A stretch of 64,000 nt of DNA from Maribacter sedimenticola (GCF_900188415.1 NZ_FZNV01000004.1:186001-250000); one strand, 5' to 3'; shown: positions 51,486 to 60,927, counted from the stretch's first letter. A program made the numbers and translations. Notes: generated by a model not told the origin, from the letters alone.

Positions 51486-52340
51486 ATGATGCCGAACAAA
51501 TATGAAATTACCTATACCGCAGAAAATCATTATGACCATTGGGTATATGATGCATATTGGCAATTCCTTATTATACCCATGGAAAACCAAAGTCAATTTG
51601 GTGTTGAAATAGAATTTTACAATTCACTTTACGCAAATATTGAGTATTCTACCAATGGCTATGGTTTTAAAACCATAAGAATACACCCTAAAAAGAAGTT
51701 TGACAACATATCCTTCAAAGCCAATTTTGAATTTTTCAAGAAAGAAGAAAATCCATTTAACTTTCCATTAGATCTGGATATTTTCAAAGGTTACCAAATG
51801 CTTGAAAAACTTGACTTTAAAATAAGTTTTGAACGTTTTTTGAAAGCCACTCAATTTACCCAATTGGAGAAAGCACATGAAACCATGTTCATCTTTGACC
51901 CCAAAACATCTATTTTCGACAATCTTCAAGCCCTTAACCACTGGACCTTTAAATTTATACAGTTTAAGACTGGTGTAACAGATGTTGATACTTTGCTGAC
52001 GGAAATTGTGTTAAAAAAACAAGGTGTTTGTCAAGATTTTACGCATTTGTTCTGTGCATTGGCCAGAAAAAACGGGGTTCCTACCCGGTACGTATCAGGT
52101 TACTTAAACCAGGGAAGTGGTTTTTTTGGCGATTCTCAGATGCATGCTTGGGCAGAAGCATATATTCCTGAAATTGGCTGGAAAGGTTTTGACCCTACCA
52201 ATAATATTTTGGCGAACATTAATCACATTAAAGTCTGTCACGGCAAGGATTACAATGATTGCGCCCCATTAAAAGGTGTGGTATATTCACAAGGAAAAAA
52301 CCAGACTTCGCATACGGTAACCGTTCAAAGTCAACAATAG
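51486..52340 (+). CDS. Transglutaminase-fold protein of the ATP-grasp/alpha-E trio
   Basis: About 284 aa from the ATG at 51486 (a second ATG at 51489); an ATG at 51438 inside the previous gene would add 16 residues that look unrelated, so I reject it. The papain-like triad is C182 in GVCQDFTHLF, H220 in MHAWAEAY and D236 in GFDPTNN. The N-terminal beta domain (ITYTAENHYDHW) is the bacterial transglutaminase-like N-terminus. In this gene trio the enzyme is predicted to be a peptidase or amide exchanger for the ligated product. A TACCTTTG box ends 2 bases before the start and may give an internal leaderless transcript. Confidence 0.82.
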   Translation: MMPNKYEITYTAENHYDHWVYDAYWQFLIIPMENQSQFGVEIEFYNSLYANIEYSTNGYGFKTIRIHPKKKFDNISFKANFEFFKKEENPFNFPLDLDIFKGYQMLEKLDFKISFERFLKATQFTQLEKAHETMFIFDPKTSIFDNLQALNHWTFKFIQFKTGVTDVDTLLTEIVLKKQGVCQDFTHLFCALARKNGVPTRYVSGYLNQGSGFFGDSQMHAWAEAYIPEIGWKGFDPTNNILANINHIKVCHGKDYNDCAPLKGVVYSQGKNQTSHTVTVQSQQ

Positions 52341-52404
52341 GTATTGTAAAAATTACTTCCCAAAGTATATAAAAGAGTCTTACTTTTACCTAAAATTTAA
52401 ATTT

Positions 52405-53506
52405 ATGAACATTACTACAGACCACTACAAAGGTCTTATAGATCGCCTTGGTGCGTTAAGGAGGTATCTTTGACATTGATGCCAAATTAATAGAAATAGA
52501 GAATGAACAGGAAAAGACCTTGGCCCCAGATTTCTGGAACAATCCACAGGAGGCCCAGGCACATATGAAATATATCCAATCCAAAAAGCAATGGGTAGAT
52601 GATTACAATGCAGCAGAAGCCATTATTGCAGAATTGGAGGTATTGATAGAATTTCATCAAGAAGGTGAGGTTTCTGAAGATGAGGTAGCTGATCAATATG
52701 AAAAAGCCCTTAATGTTCTTGAAAAAATGGAATTCAAGAATATGTTATCTGAAGAAGGTGATGAATTGCCTGCAGTCCTACAAATAACCGCAGGTGCCGG
52801 TGGTACTGAAAGTTGTGATTGGGCGGCAATGCTCATGCGTATGTATATGATGTGGGCAGAAAAAAATGGATTTAAGATCAAGGAGCTCAACTATCAAGAA
52901 GGAGATGTAGCCGGTATAAAGACCGTGACGTTGGAGATAGATGGCGAATTCGGTTTTGGTTGGCTTAAAGGTGAAAATGGTGTACATAGATTGGTGCGTA
53001 TTTCCCCTTTTGATAGTAACGCAAAACGGCATACTTCTTTTGTATCCGTATATGTATACCCTTTGGTAGATGATAGCATTGAGGTGGATGTCAACCCAGC
53101 GGATATTACGATTACTACCGCAAGATCCAGTGGTGCAGGTGGTCAAAACGTAAACAAAGTGGAAACCAAAGTACAGCTAACCCACCACCCAACGGGAATT
53201 CAGATTTCATGTTCAGACAGTAGAAGCCAGCATGACAACAGGGCTACGGCAATGAAGATGCTTAAATCGCAATTATATGAAATAGAATTGCGTAAAAAAA
53301 TGGAAGCCAGGCAAGAAATAGAATCGTCTAAAATGAAGATTGAATGGGGTTCGCAGATTAGAAATTATGTCATGCACCCTTATAAACTGGTAAAAGATGT
53401 GCGTACCGGGGAAGAAACCGGAAATATTGACGCCGTAATGGATGGTGATATAGATAGGTTCTTAAAAGCCTTTTTAATGATGATGGGCCAAAAAGAGGAA
53501 GAGTAA
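52405..53506 (+). CDS. prfB: Peptide chain release factor 2, programmed +1 frameshift
   Basis: The gene starts at ATG 52405 and reads 22 codons to an in-frame TGA at 52471-52473; a +1 shift at CTT-TGA continues with GAC (52472) to the stop at 53506, giving 366 aa, the length of E. coli RF2. Domain 2 has the SPF tripeptide ([12 protein letters not shown]) that reads UGA, and domain 3 has GGQ (residues 245-247 in [10 protein letters not shown]) for peptidyl-tRNA hydrolysis. A shorter ORF starting at 52520 is only the second frame and is not a truncated gene. RF2 level is set by its own efficiency at the UGA. Confidence 0.95.
52459..52473 (+). promoter_or_regulatory. RF2 programmed frameshift site
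   Basis: A Shine-Dalgarno-like AGGAGG (52459-52464), three bases, then CTT TGA C. This is the classic prfB slippery site: tRNA-Leu on CUU slips to UUU when RF2 is scarce. It shows that this organism keeps a working anti-Shine-Dalgarno although its other genes rarely show such a sequence. Confidence 0.92.
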
Positions 53507-53568
53507 CACTTTTAAGGTTTACTGATGTTTTCCTATATTGTAAATTAAGTATATATAGTAAAAATACC

Positions 53569-53922
53569 ATGATTAAGATCTACCATAATCCCAGATGTAG
53601 AAAATCTAGGGAAGGCCTTGAAATTTTAGAAAATTCTGGCAAGAAATTTGAAGTAATTAGATATCTGGATGATGTCCCAACGAAGAAGGAACTTAAAGAA
53701 GTAATCAGCTGCCTGGACATTAAACCTATAAATTTGGTGAGGAAGTCAGAGTCAATTTGGAAGGAAAAATTTAAAAATAGACCATTGAGCGATGAAGAAA
53801 TAATAGATGCAATGATATCCTATCCTAAACTAATAGAAAGGCCAATCGTTATTAAAAACAATAGTGCCGTTATTGGTAGACCACCAGAAAATATATCCAA
53901 TCTAATTAATGGAGAGGTTTAA
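53569..53922 (+). CDS. arsC: ArsC/Spx-family (glutaredoxin-type) arsenate reductase
   Basis: A 117-aa thioredoxin-fold protein with the single catalytic C10 in HNPRCRKSREGLEIL and the downstream RPIV...IGRPPE motif, as in E. coli R773 ArsC (glutaredoxin-linked) and YffB-type proteins. It reduces arsenate with glutathione/glutaredoxin in enterobacteria; flavobacteria often lack glutathione, so its reductant here is unclear. It is not next to the arsenic cassette at 2-4 kb and lies 62 bases after prfB. A Spx-like regulatory role cannot be excluded. Confidence 0.75.
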   Translation: MIKIYHNPRCRKSREGLEILENSGKKFEVIRYLDDVPTKKELKEVISCLDIKPINLVRKSESIWKEKFKNRPLSDEEIIDAMISYPKLIERPIVIKNNSAVIGRPPENISNLINGEV

Positions 53923-53996
53923 GTAGACCGTAAATATCTTAACAAATAATTAACCAAACACGGTTAAACCTAATTGAAAAATTATAATCAAAGCAC

Positions 53997-54506
53997 ATGA
54001 AAAAAGTAGCAAAATTCAGTAGTCTTAAGTTCTTGATCTTACTGTCGGTTCTATTTGCAGGTAGCGAGCTATATGCCCAATATGGATATGGTAGCGGTTA
54101 TGGTTACGGCTCTAGGGGTGGTTATGGTTATGGCAGACAAAGAAGTTCCATACCGCAAGCTCAGGAGACCCAAAAAGAACCAGAGCCCAAAACTGCAGAG
54201 GAATTGGTAGATGGAGAAATGCCTAGAATTACAGAAGCTCTTGGATTAAATGAATTTGAGCAGGCAGTTTTAAGTTCGGTACTTAAAAAATATGTACAAG
54301 AACGAATAGAAGCTCAAATATTAAAGCTTCCTCCAGAAAAAATGAGGGAAGTTTATGATAATATTACAAAAAGACAGGACGAGGAATTAAAGGCTGGACT
54401 ACCGTTAGAAAAGTACGAAGCCTTTGTTGCTTTACAAAAAGATGGTGTATCAAAAACACTGAAGAAAAAAAAGAAAAAAACTAAACGAAAGAAACCTAAA
54501 AATTGA
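53997..54506 (+). CDS. Secreted small protein, Gly/Tyr-rich, Spy-like helical core, Lys tail
   Basis: A 169-aa protein with a signal peptide (cleavage near LYAQ, residue 28). Next comes a short Gly-Tyr repeat stretch (YGYGSGYGYGSRGGYGYG), then a helical region (~70-150: ALGLNEFEQAVLSSVLKKYVQ ... ITKRQDEELKAGLPLEKYEAF) that recalls LTxxQ/Spy-type periplasmic proteins of Bacteroidetes, and a C-terminal poly-lysine tail. Function unknown. Its stop is 4 bases before the ATG of the outer-membrane barrel gene, so the two are coupled; it may be a periplasmic partner or chaperone of that barrel. Confidence 0.7.
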   Translation: MKKVAKFSSLKFLILLSVLFAGSELYAQYGYGSGYGYGSRGGYGYGRQRSSIPQAQETQKEPEPKTAEELVDGEMPRITEALGLNEFEQAVLSSVLKKYVQERIEAQILKLPPEKMREVYDNITKRQDEELKAGLPLEKYEAFVALQKDGVSKTLKKKKKKTKRKKPKN

Positions 54507-54510
54507 TTTG

Positions 54511-57024
54511 ATGAAAAAACTTTTTCCCTTACTCCTAATTTTAGCTTTACAACCAATATTTAGCCAAACACCTCAAGGAGAAAGGGGAAGAGGCAATGGA
54601 CAGGGGCTACGAGACGCTACACCCATTGAAATTACAGGAAAAGTACTGGACAAGGAAAACGACATGCCCTTGGAGTATGCCACCCTTGTATTGCAAAGTG
54701 TGGAAAACCCTGATCAAATTTCGGGTGGAATAACCGATTTGGACGGTAATTTTAATGTAGAGGCCAAGCCTGGCAAATACAATATTTCCATAGAATATAT
54801 TTCTTATAAGACATACAAGTTACCCAACCAGACCTTGACAGAATCTACAGATCTTGGCACCATAAGATTAGCCTTGGACGTTGCCCAGTTAGATGCCGTA
54901 GAAGTGGTAGGTGAGAAAACTACGGTAGAGGTTCGTTTGGATAAAAAAATATACAATATAGGTAAAGACCTTACTAATAGTGGCGCTACGATTACAGATG
55001 CCCTTAACAATGTACCATCTGTAGATGTAGATGTAGAAGGCGCCATTAGCCTAAGGGGTAACGAAAATGTACGTATCTTGATAAATGGTAAACCATCTGC
55101 ATTGGCAGGCTTTGGTTCTACAGATGCCCTTACCCAACTACCTGCGGACGCTATAGAAAAAGTTGAAGTAATTACCAGTCCGTCTGCCCGATATGATGCC
55201 GAAGGAACAGCCGGTATTTTAAACATAATTCTTAAAAAAGAAAAAACTTTAGGCTTCAACGGATCCGTGAATACGACTATTGGGTATCCCGTTAATAGTG
55301 GTATATCTGTCAATGCCAATTTACGAACAGATAAATTTAATATTTTCAATACTACAGGTTATAGCTATAGAGATGCCCCAGGAAATGCATTTTTTGACAA
55401 CACCTATACGTCAGGTAGTTTTGATAGAATTATAGAGGACAGGGAATATAATAGAATGCGTAAAGGCTTTAATACCAACCTTGGCCTTGAATATTTTATT
55501 ACCGAAGAATCCTCTATTACCGGTAGTGTTTTTTATAGAACATCAGACAGTGAGGATAGTACGGAAAATACCAATCAACGATTTATTGATAGTTCAATAA
55601 GCAGTGAAACTTTTAGGACGGAAGATGAAACAGAAGATGATGAAAACTACCAATTCTCACTTAATTATGTGAATAACTTAGATGATGATGGTCAAAAATT
55701 AACTGTAGACCTTCAATATTCTAACGGGGAGGAAACCAAATTTTCAATTATAGAGGAGAACAATACGGTACCCAACCAAGATTTACTGGTTCTAGAAAAT
55801 GTATTTGAAATTGAATCTGAAAACGAATATTTGGTACAAGCGGATTATGTATTACCTATGGGAGATGCTCAATTTGAAGTCGGATATAGGGGCACGTTTG
55901 AAGAGGACGTCACGGATTATAGATTAGATTCATTGAACCAATCTACCAATCAGTTTGATATAAATGAAAACTTGACCAATATATTTACGTATACAGAAAA
56001 TGTAAATGCGCTTTACACCCAATACGGAAATAAGTTTGGAAAATTCTCTTTTCTCCTAGGATTACGATTAGAGAATACACAGTTAAAAGGACAATTGGAT
56101 TCGGAATTTGACACTACCGAGCTAGAAGAACAATTAGGTGTAGATGTAGATGTAAATTTCGACAAGAATTATTTAGGCCTTTTCCCTACCCTCAACTTTA
56201 TCTTTGAACTGGCAGAAAATGAAAATATCTCATTAGGGTACAATAGAAGGATAAATAGACCTAGAGGTAGATTTGTAAACCCTTTTCCTTCCCGTTCAAG
56301 TAGGACCAATATTTTTCAAGGTAACCCAGACCTTAATCCGGCATTTTCCAATGCTTTTGACCTAGGCTATCTAAAACGGTGGGATAAGCTGACCTTTACC
56401 TCATCTGTTTATTACCAAAGAGAAACAGATTCTTTTGAAAGGGTACAGGAAGAAACCGGACAGACCACAACAGATGGTATTGAAATAATAAGATCAATAC
56501 CAATTAACCTTTCCACCAACGATAGAATAGGTGTAGAAGCCGGTATGCTATACAATCCCACAAGATGGTTACGCTTAAACTCTAGCTTTAACTTCTTTCA
56601 ATTTTCTACAGAAGGTATGTTCAATGGTATTGATTATGGTGCCAACAATACAAGTTGGTTTGCCAGGTTTAGCTCAAAAGTATCTTTACCATCTAAAATA
56701 GATTGGCAAACAAATGCTTTTTATAGAGGTCCATCACAAAACGCACAAACAGAAAATAAAGGCATATTCTCTTTGAACCTAGCTTTCAGCAAGGATATTC
56801 TTAACGATAACGGTACGATATCCATGAATGTAAGCGATTTGTTGAATTCAAGAAAAAGAAGATCATATACCGAAACCGAGTTCTTTACTTCTGAGAGTGA
56901 ATTTCAATGGAGAAGAAGGCAGGTTACCCTAGGTTTTGTATATCGATTTAATCAACCAAAGGAGAAAAATAGAAACAATCGTAGAAATGGACAGGATGAA
57001 GGAGAAGAAGAAATAGAAGGTTAA
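54511..57024 (+). CDS. Outer-membrane beta-barrel/TonB-dependent-receptor-like protein
   Basis: An 837-aa protein with signal peptide (residues 1-19, ends FSQ), a CarboxypepD_reg-like Ig fold (ITGKVLDKENDMPLEYATL ... GKYNISIEYISYKTY, ~40-110), a plug domain (GATITDALNNVPSVDVDVEGAISLRGNENVRILINGKPS ... IEKVEVITSPSARYDAEGTAGILNIILKK) and a large barrel of the OMP_b-brl_3 kind. No TonB box stands out. The ATG at 54511 is preferred to an upstream TTG. The C-terminus has an extra charged tail (KEKNRNNRRNGQDEGEEEIEG) instead of ending in an aromatic, unusual for barrel insertion. Cargo unknown. Confidence 0.82.
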   Translation: MKKLFPLLLILALQPIFSQTPQGERGRGNGQGLRDATPIEITGKVLDKENDMPLEYATLVLQSVENPDQISGGITDLDGNFNVEAKPGKYNISIEYISYKTYKLPNQTLTESTDLGTIRLALDVAQLDAVEVVGEKTTVEVRLDKKIYNIGKDLTNSGATITDALNNVPSVDVDVEGAISLRGNENVRILINGKPSALAGFGSTDALTQLPADAIEKVEVITSPSARYDAEGTAGILNIILKKEKTLGFNGSVNTTIGYPVNSGISVNANLRTDKFNIFNTTGYSYRDAPGNAFFDNTYTSGSFDRIIEDREYNRMRKGFNTNLGLEYFITEESSITGSVFYRTSDSEDSTENTNQRFIDSSISSETFRTEDETEDDENYQFSLNYVNNLDDDGQKLTVDLQYSNGEETKFSIIEENNTVPNQDLLVLENVFEIESENEYLVQADYVLPMGDAQFEVGYRGTFEEDVTDYRLDSLNQSTNQFDINENLTNIFTYTENVNALYTQYGNKFGKFSFLLGLRLENTQLKGQLDSEFDTTELEEQLGVDVDVNFDKNYLGLFPTLNFIFELAENENISLGYNRRINRPRGRFVNPFPSRSSRTNIFQGNPDLNPAFSNAFDLGYLKRWDKLTFTSSVYYQRETDSFERVQEETGQTTTDGIEIIRSIPINLSTNDRIGVEAGMLYNPTRWLRLNSSFNFFQFSTEGMFNGIDYGANNTSWFARFSSKVSLPSKIDWQTNAFYRGPSQNAQTENKGIFSLNLAFSKDILNDNGTISMNVSDLLNSRKRRSYTETEFFTSESEFQWRRRQVTLGFVYRFNQPKEKNRNNRRNGQDEGEEEIEG

Positions 57025-57040
57025 GAAAATAATCCCATAT

Positions 57041-57070
57041 AAAAAAAGAAGCCAATTGGCTTCTTTTTTT
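57041..57070. terminator. Bidirectional terminator
   Basis: AAAAAAAGAAGCC (57041-57053) pairs with GGCTTCTTTTTTT (57058-57070) around AATT, between the barrel gene and the convergent 57-aa gene. Confidence 0.9.
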
Positions 57071-57088
57071 ATATCTATATATTTTAAT

Positions 57089-57262
57089 CTAAGCCTCCCT
57101 TTGGGCCTTCTTTTTATCGCGTCTTTCTTTTAGCAATTCAATAATGTTTCCACCTAACCAGTAAGGGACAACAAATAATAACAAAAACATCATCAGCCAA
57201 AAACCAATGGTCAATATGGTTAAAAAAGCTAAAAATCCTAAATATTGGTCAAATTCAAACAT
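57089..57262 (-). CDS. 57-aa small membrane protein
   Basis: An ORF from ATG 57262 to TAG 57089 encoding 57 residues: a short N-terminus (MFEFDQYLG), one long hydrophobic stretch (FLAFLTILTIGFWLMMFLLLFVVPYW, ~10-35) and a basic amphipathic tail (LLKERRDKKKAQREA). Its stop is 19 bases from the bidirectional terminator, which gives it a 3' end, supporting a real gene. Too short for family assignment; I think similar proteins occur in other flavobacteria. Function unknown. Confidence 0.6.
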   Translation of the reverse strand: MFEFDQYLGFLAFLTILTIGFWLMMFLLLFVVPYWLGGNIIELLKERRDKKKAQREA

Positions 57263-57350
57263 ATCTTATTCCTTATATTTTACAAAGATACCATAATCGA
57301 ATTATTTTTTGCAAACGTTCCGTAAAATAAATTTAAGATTACCAACAATC

Positions 57351-57386
57351 TTGTCACCATAAAAATAAAAGTATGCCTTATTTTTG
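57351..57386 (+). promoter_or_regulatory. Promoter of fumC
   Basis: A -33 TTG (57351-57353) and a -7 TATTTTTG (57379-57386) are 25 bases apart, slightly longer than the usual 17-23. The leader to the ATG at 57432 would be about 39 bases. Confidence 0.4.
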
Positions 57387-57431
57387 AGGCTATTAAAACG
57401 AAATAACCCAAGATTCATAAAAATAGAAAAT

Positions 57432-58832
57432 ATGGAATATAGAATCGAGAAAGATACCATGGGTAATGTAGAAGTACCCAAGGATAAATATTGGGGGGCG
57501 CAAACAGAGCGCTCTCGAAACAATTTTAAAATTGGCCCCGCTGCATCAATGCCGTTGGATATTGTATATGGATTTGCCTATTTAAAAAAATCCGCAGCAT
57601 ATGCCAATTGTGAACTTGGCGTCCTAGCGGTCGAAAAAAGAGATTTAATCGCTCAAGTATGCGATGAAATTTTAAAAGGTAAACATGATGACCAGTTTCC
57701 TTTGGTTATCTGGCAAACAGGTTCTGGCACACAAAGTAATATGAACGTCAATGAAGTTATTGCCAATAGGGCCCATGAAATTGCCGGTAAAGTCATTGGA
57801 GAAGGCGATAAGACTATCCAACCTAATGATGATGTCAACAAATCGCAGTCCTCTAATGATACCTTCCCTACCGGTATGCATATTGCAGCCTATAAAAAAA
57901 TTGTGGAGGTTACTATACCAGGAGTAACGCAATTAAGGGATACTTTACAGAAGAAGTCTAAAGAATTTAAGGATGTGGTCAAGATTGGGCGAACCCATTT
58001 AATGGATGCTACTCCACTAACCCTTGGCCAAGAATTCTCAGGTTATGTATCTCAATTGGACCATGGCTTAAAAGCATTAAAAAACACCTTGTCCCATTTA
58101 AGTGAGCTGGCTCTTGGAGGCACTGCTGTTGGTACCGGACTCAATACACCGGAAGGATATGATGTTCTTGTAGCCAAATACATTGCTGAATTTACGGGAA
58201 TGCCATTTATTACCGCCGAAAATAAGTTTGAGGCACTAGCCGCCCATGATGCCATAGTTGAAAGCCATGGTGCTTTAAAACAGCTTGCCGTATCTTTGAA
58301 CAAAATAGCGAACGATATAAGGATGATGGCCTCAGGTCCCCGTTCTGGAATTGGTGAAATTATAATTCCCGCCAACGAACCTGGCAGTTCTATAATGCCA
58401 GGAAAAGTGAATCCTACACAGTGTGAAGCTTTGACAATGGTGTGTGCTCAGGTAATGGGTAATGATGTGGCAATTAGTGTTGGCGGAACCCAAGGACATT
58501 ATGAGTTAAATGTATTTAAGCCTATGATGGCGGCTAACATTTTACAATCTGCACAATTGATCGGTGATGCTTGTGTAAGTTTTGAGGAACACTGTGCGGC
58601 CGGTATAGAGCCCAATTATGAAGTTATAAAACAATTATTGAACAATTCATTAATGTTGGTAACTGCATTAAATACCAAGATTGGATATTATAAAGCTGCA
58701 GAAATTGCAAACACTGCCCATAAAAACGGGACTACATTAAAAGAGGAAGCAGTAAATCTGGGCTATGTAAGTGCAGAGGATTATGATAACTGGGTTAAAC
58801 CGGAAAATATGGTGGGCAGTTTAAAGAAATAA
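57432..58832 (+). CDS. fumC: Fumarate hydratase class II
   Basis: A 466-aa enzyme of the fumarase/aspartase superfamily. I use the ATG at 57432 ([16 protein letters not shown]), typical for FumC, rather than one 48 bases upstream. Conserved regions: [54 protein letters not shown] and the signature [15 protein letters not shown] with the catalytic serine. It interconverts fumarate and malate in the TCA cycle without an iron-sulphur cluster. Single gene with its own promoter and terminator. Confidence 0.95.
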   Translation: MEYRIEKDTMGNVEVPKDKYWGAQTERSRNNFKIGPAASMPLDIVYGFAYLKKSAAYANCELGVLAVEKRDLIAQVCDEILKGKHDDQFPLVIWQTGSGTQSNMNVNEVIANRAHEIAGKVIGEGDKTIQPNDDVNKSQSSNDTFPTGMHIAAYKKIVEVTIPGVTQLRDTLQKKSKEFKDVVKIGRTHLMDATPLTLGQEFSGYVSQLDHGLKALKNTLSHLSELALGGTAVGTGLNTPEGYDVLVAKYIAEFTGMPFITAENKFEALAAHDAIVESHGALKQLAVSLNKIANDIRMMASGPRSGIGEIIIPANEPGSSIMPGKVNPTQCEALTMVCAQVMGNDVAISVGGTQGHYELNVFKPMMAANILQSAQLIGDACVSFEEHCAAGIEPNYEVIKQLLNNSLMLVTALNTKIGYYKAAEIANTAHKNGTTLKEEAVNLGYVSAEDYDNWVKPENMVGSLKK

Positions 58833-58853
58833 GCAGAACACCCGCTTAAATAC

Positions 58854-58882
58854 AAAAAGGCGACCAAATTGGCCGCCTTTTT
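58854..58882. terminator. Terminator after fumC
   Basis: AAAAAGGCG (58854-58862) pairs with CGCCTTTTT (58874-58882), inner pairing CCAA/TTGG with one mismatch, followed by a T run to 58888. The convergent gene ends 8 bases later and probably shares it. Confidence 0.85.
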
Positions 58883-58896
58883 TTTTTGAAGAAATT

Positions 58897-59784
58897 TTAT
58901 TTTAAAACAAATTTAGAAGTTCCCAATAATTTTAATTGGTCATCATATACGTTCACCATATAATTACCATCCTTAAAATCTCCGGCAGGCTTATTAATGT
59001 AATCACACACATCCAAAGATTTGTTTTCAAAATAAAAATTGGTCTGTTTGCTATACGTAACGGAAGCACCATTATCATTAGTCTGGGAATTACTACCACC
59101 TAAAACATTGCCCTGTGGATCCAACACTTCTAAATAAAATGTTCTATCACCAGCTTGTGCAATAACATTATCGGCAACAGTAAAACAGATTTTAAATTTA
59201 TCCGTAGCCCTTGCACGTTGGGTTGAGACCAATTTACCGCTATTTCTTTCCTTAACGGCATCTACATTAAATTTAGATAAGTTCAAAGCAGAACCTTTTT
59301 CAACCACTTGGGCCAAGTTGGTATTCTGTACTACTAATGAATCATTGAAAACAGTTTGTTTTTCCAACTCTACATATGTACTATCTCTTTGCATTGCGAT
59401 CATTGAATTAGAGCGTGTTAAAGAATCAACTTGCTTTAATAATTGCTCTCTCTCAGCTTTCAATACACTTACTTGTCTTCTGTATCTTGACAAGGAACTA
59501 ATATCAGCCTTCATCGTTTTAACAGAGTCAATATATTTTGCAATATTGTCCCTTGCACTTACCAACTCCTCATTAGTAGCATTGCTTTCCAATATAGCTT
59601 TGTCATATTCAGATTTTAAGCTATTTAAATCTTCGACTACCAATTCCTTTTCTTTAGAAAGAACAACTTCTGTCTTTTTCTTATCTTGATAAAGACTAAC
59701 TGTGTAAATGATAGTTCCTAAAAGCACAACGCCTAAAAGGGCGGTTAAAACTTTTAAACCATTGTTATTTTTTGTTTCGGTCAT
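58897..59784 (-). CDS. Membrane-anchored coiled-coil protein
   Basis: A 295-aa protein with one N-terminal membrane span (residues ~12-29) and a long coiled coil (~35-150, heptad-patterned LKSEYDKAILESNATNEEL ... LKAEREQLLKQVDSLTRS). The C-terminal ~120 residues form a beta-rich domain (FKICFTVADNVIAQAGDRTFYLEVLDPQGNVLGG ... GNYMVNVYDDQLKLLGTSKFVLK). The C-terminal part would be extracytoplasmic. Homologues are sometimes labelled chromosome-partitioning protein because of the coiled coil; nothing here supports that. Function unknown. Confidence 0.65.
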   Translation of the reverse strand: MTETKNNNGLKVLTALLGVVLLGTIIYTVSLYQDKKKTEVVLSKEKELVVEDLNSLKSEYDKAILESNATNEELVSARDNIAKYIDSVKTMKADISSLSRYRRQVSVLKAEREQLLKQVDSLTRSNSMIAMQRDSTYVELEKQTVFNDSLVVQNTNLAQVVEKGSALNLSKFNVDAVKERNSGKLVSTQRARATDKFKICFTVADNVIAQAGDRTFYLEVLDPQGNVLGGSNSQTNDNGASVTYSKQTNFYFENKSLDVCDYINKPAGDFKDGNYMVNVYDDQLKLLGTSKFVLK

Positions 59785-60096
59785 AATTGTAAATTTAATA
59801 AAGTGTCTGTTTGTTAAGGTTATATACGAGTGGTTTTAAAATTTAGACTTTTTAAACGTTAAATTAATTTGGGATAAAATCCTCAAACCCTAATGAATCG
59901 TCTATCTTAGAGCTAATTTAACAAATAAATATCTACTGTGTTAACAATAGTAGCATTACCATTAAAATATGTTCATAATTTTACGATTTTAAAGAGGGTT
60001 CCCTACAATAAGAGAGATACTTTAATCATACAAAACTGAATTTTACAACAGCAATATATTACAGACCGGAAATGCAAATAACAATTTAAATACTAT
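59785..60096. other. Intergenic region with no recognised feature
   Basis: About 310 AT-rich bases between two divergent genes. I find no ORF of note, no TAnnTTTG box near either start and no hairpin; it must contain promoters for both genes that I cannot resolve. Confidence 0.5.
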
Positions 60097-60906
60097 ATGA
60101 TGATAACTAAAAATTTACTTTTAATGGTATTGGCCGCCATCCTTATAATAGGATGTAAGGAAGATAAAAAACAGCCCAATACCAGTTCAGATACTATTAA
60201 GGAAGATGTGTCACAATCTACCGGTACAATAGAAAGAAAGGTTCAAATAATTCCTATTGAACATGCTACAGCGGTTATTGAATGGGGAGAAACTACAATT
60301 TATATTGACCCAACAGGTGGTGCCGCTGCTTTTGAAGGGCAAAAGAAACCAGATATAATTTTAATTACAGATATTCATGGCGACCATTTTAATTTAGAAA
60401 CATTGGAAGCCCTAGATACTTCTTCCGCAACCTTTATAGTGCCTCAAGCCGTAGCGGATGATATGCCAGAGCAATATGCCCAGCAATTGGAAATATTGAA
60501 CAATGGGGAGAATAAAGAGCTTTACCAAGTAGGTATAGAAGCTATACCAATGTACAATTTAAGGGAAGATGCCAAAAACTTTCATGTAAAGGGACGTGGA
60601 AATGGATATGTGCTTACATTGGATGATCAACGTATCTATTTCTCTGGTGATACAGAGGATATTTCTGAAATGCGCTCATTAAAAAATATTGACAAGGCCT
60701 TTATCTGCATGAACCTACCTTACACCATGACCGAGGAAAGTGCCGCCGCTGCAGTACTGGATTTCAAACCAAAACAAGTCTATCCTTACCATTATAGAGG
60801 TAGACCGGACGTTAGTGATGTAGAAAAATTTAAAAATTTGGTAAATGCAGCCAATCAAGATATTGAAGTTGTACAATTGGATTGGTACCCTAACGAGGAA
60901 TATTAG
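60097..60906 (+). CDS. MBL-fold (UlaG-like) lipoprotein
   Basis: A 269-aa lipoprotein: hydrophobic N-terminus ending IIG-C20 with KEDKK after it. The body is a metallo-beta-lactamase fold of the UlaG/YcaC-like branch: IEHATAVIEWGETTIYIDPTGG, then the metal motif DIHGDHF, IYFSGDTEDI with a metal-binding aspartate, and PYHYRGRP near the C-terminus. The motif has one histidine fewer than HxHxDH (D-I-H-G-D-H), as is common in this branch. It acts in the periplasm or on the outer membrane; substrate unknown. A perfect palindromic terminator follows. Confidence 0.75.
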   Translation: MMITKNLLLMVLAAILIIGCKEDKKQPNTSSDTIKEDVSQSTGTIERKVQIIPIEHATAVIEWGETTIYIDPTGGAAAFEGQKKPDIILITDIHGDHFNLETLEALDTSSATFIVPQAVADDMPEQYAQQLEILNNGENKELYQVGIEAIPMYNLREDAKNFHVKGRGNGYVLTLDDQRIYFSGDTEDISEMRSLKNIDKAFICMNLPYTMTEESAAAAVLDFKPKQVYPYHYRGRPDVSDVEKFKNLVNAANQDIEVVQLDWYPNEEY

Positions 60907-60927
60907 AAAAAAGACATTCTAAAAACC

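Noticed and set aside
52520-53506. Apparent 328-aa prfB with a missing N-terminus
   Set aside because: It is the second frame after the programmed shift; the first 22 codons lie at 52405-52470 with the classic slippery site.
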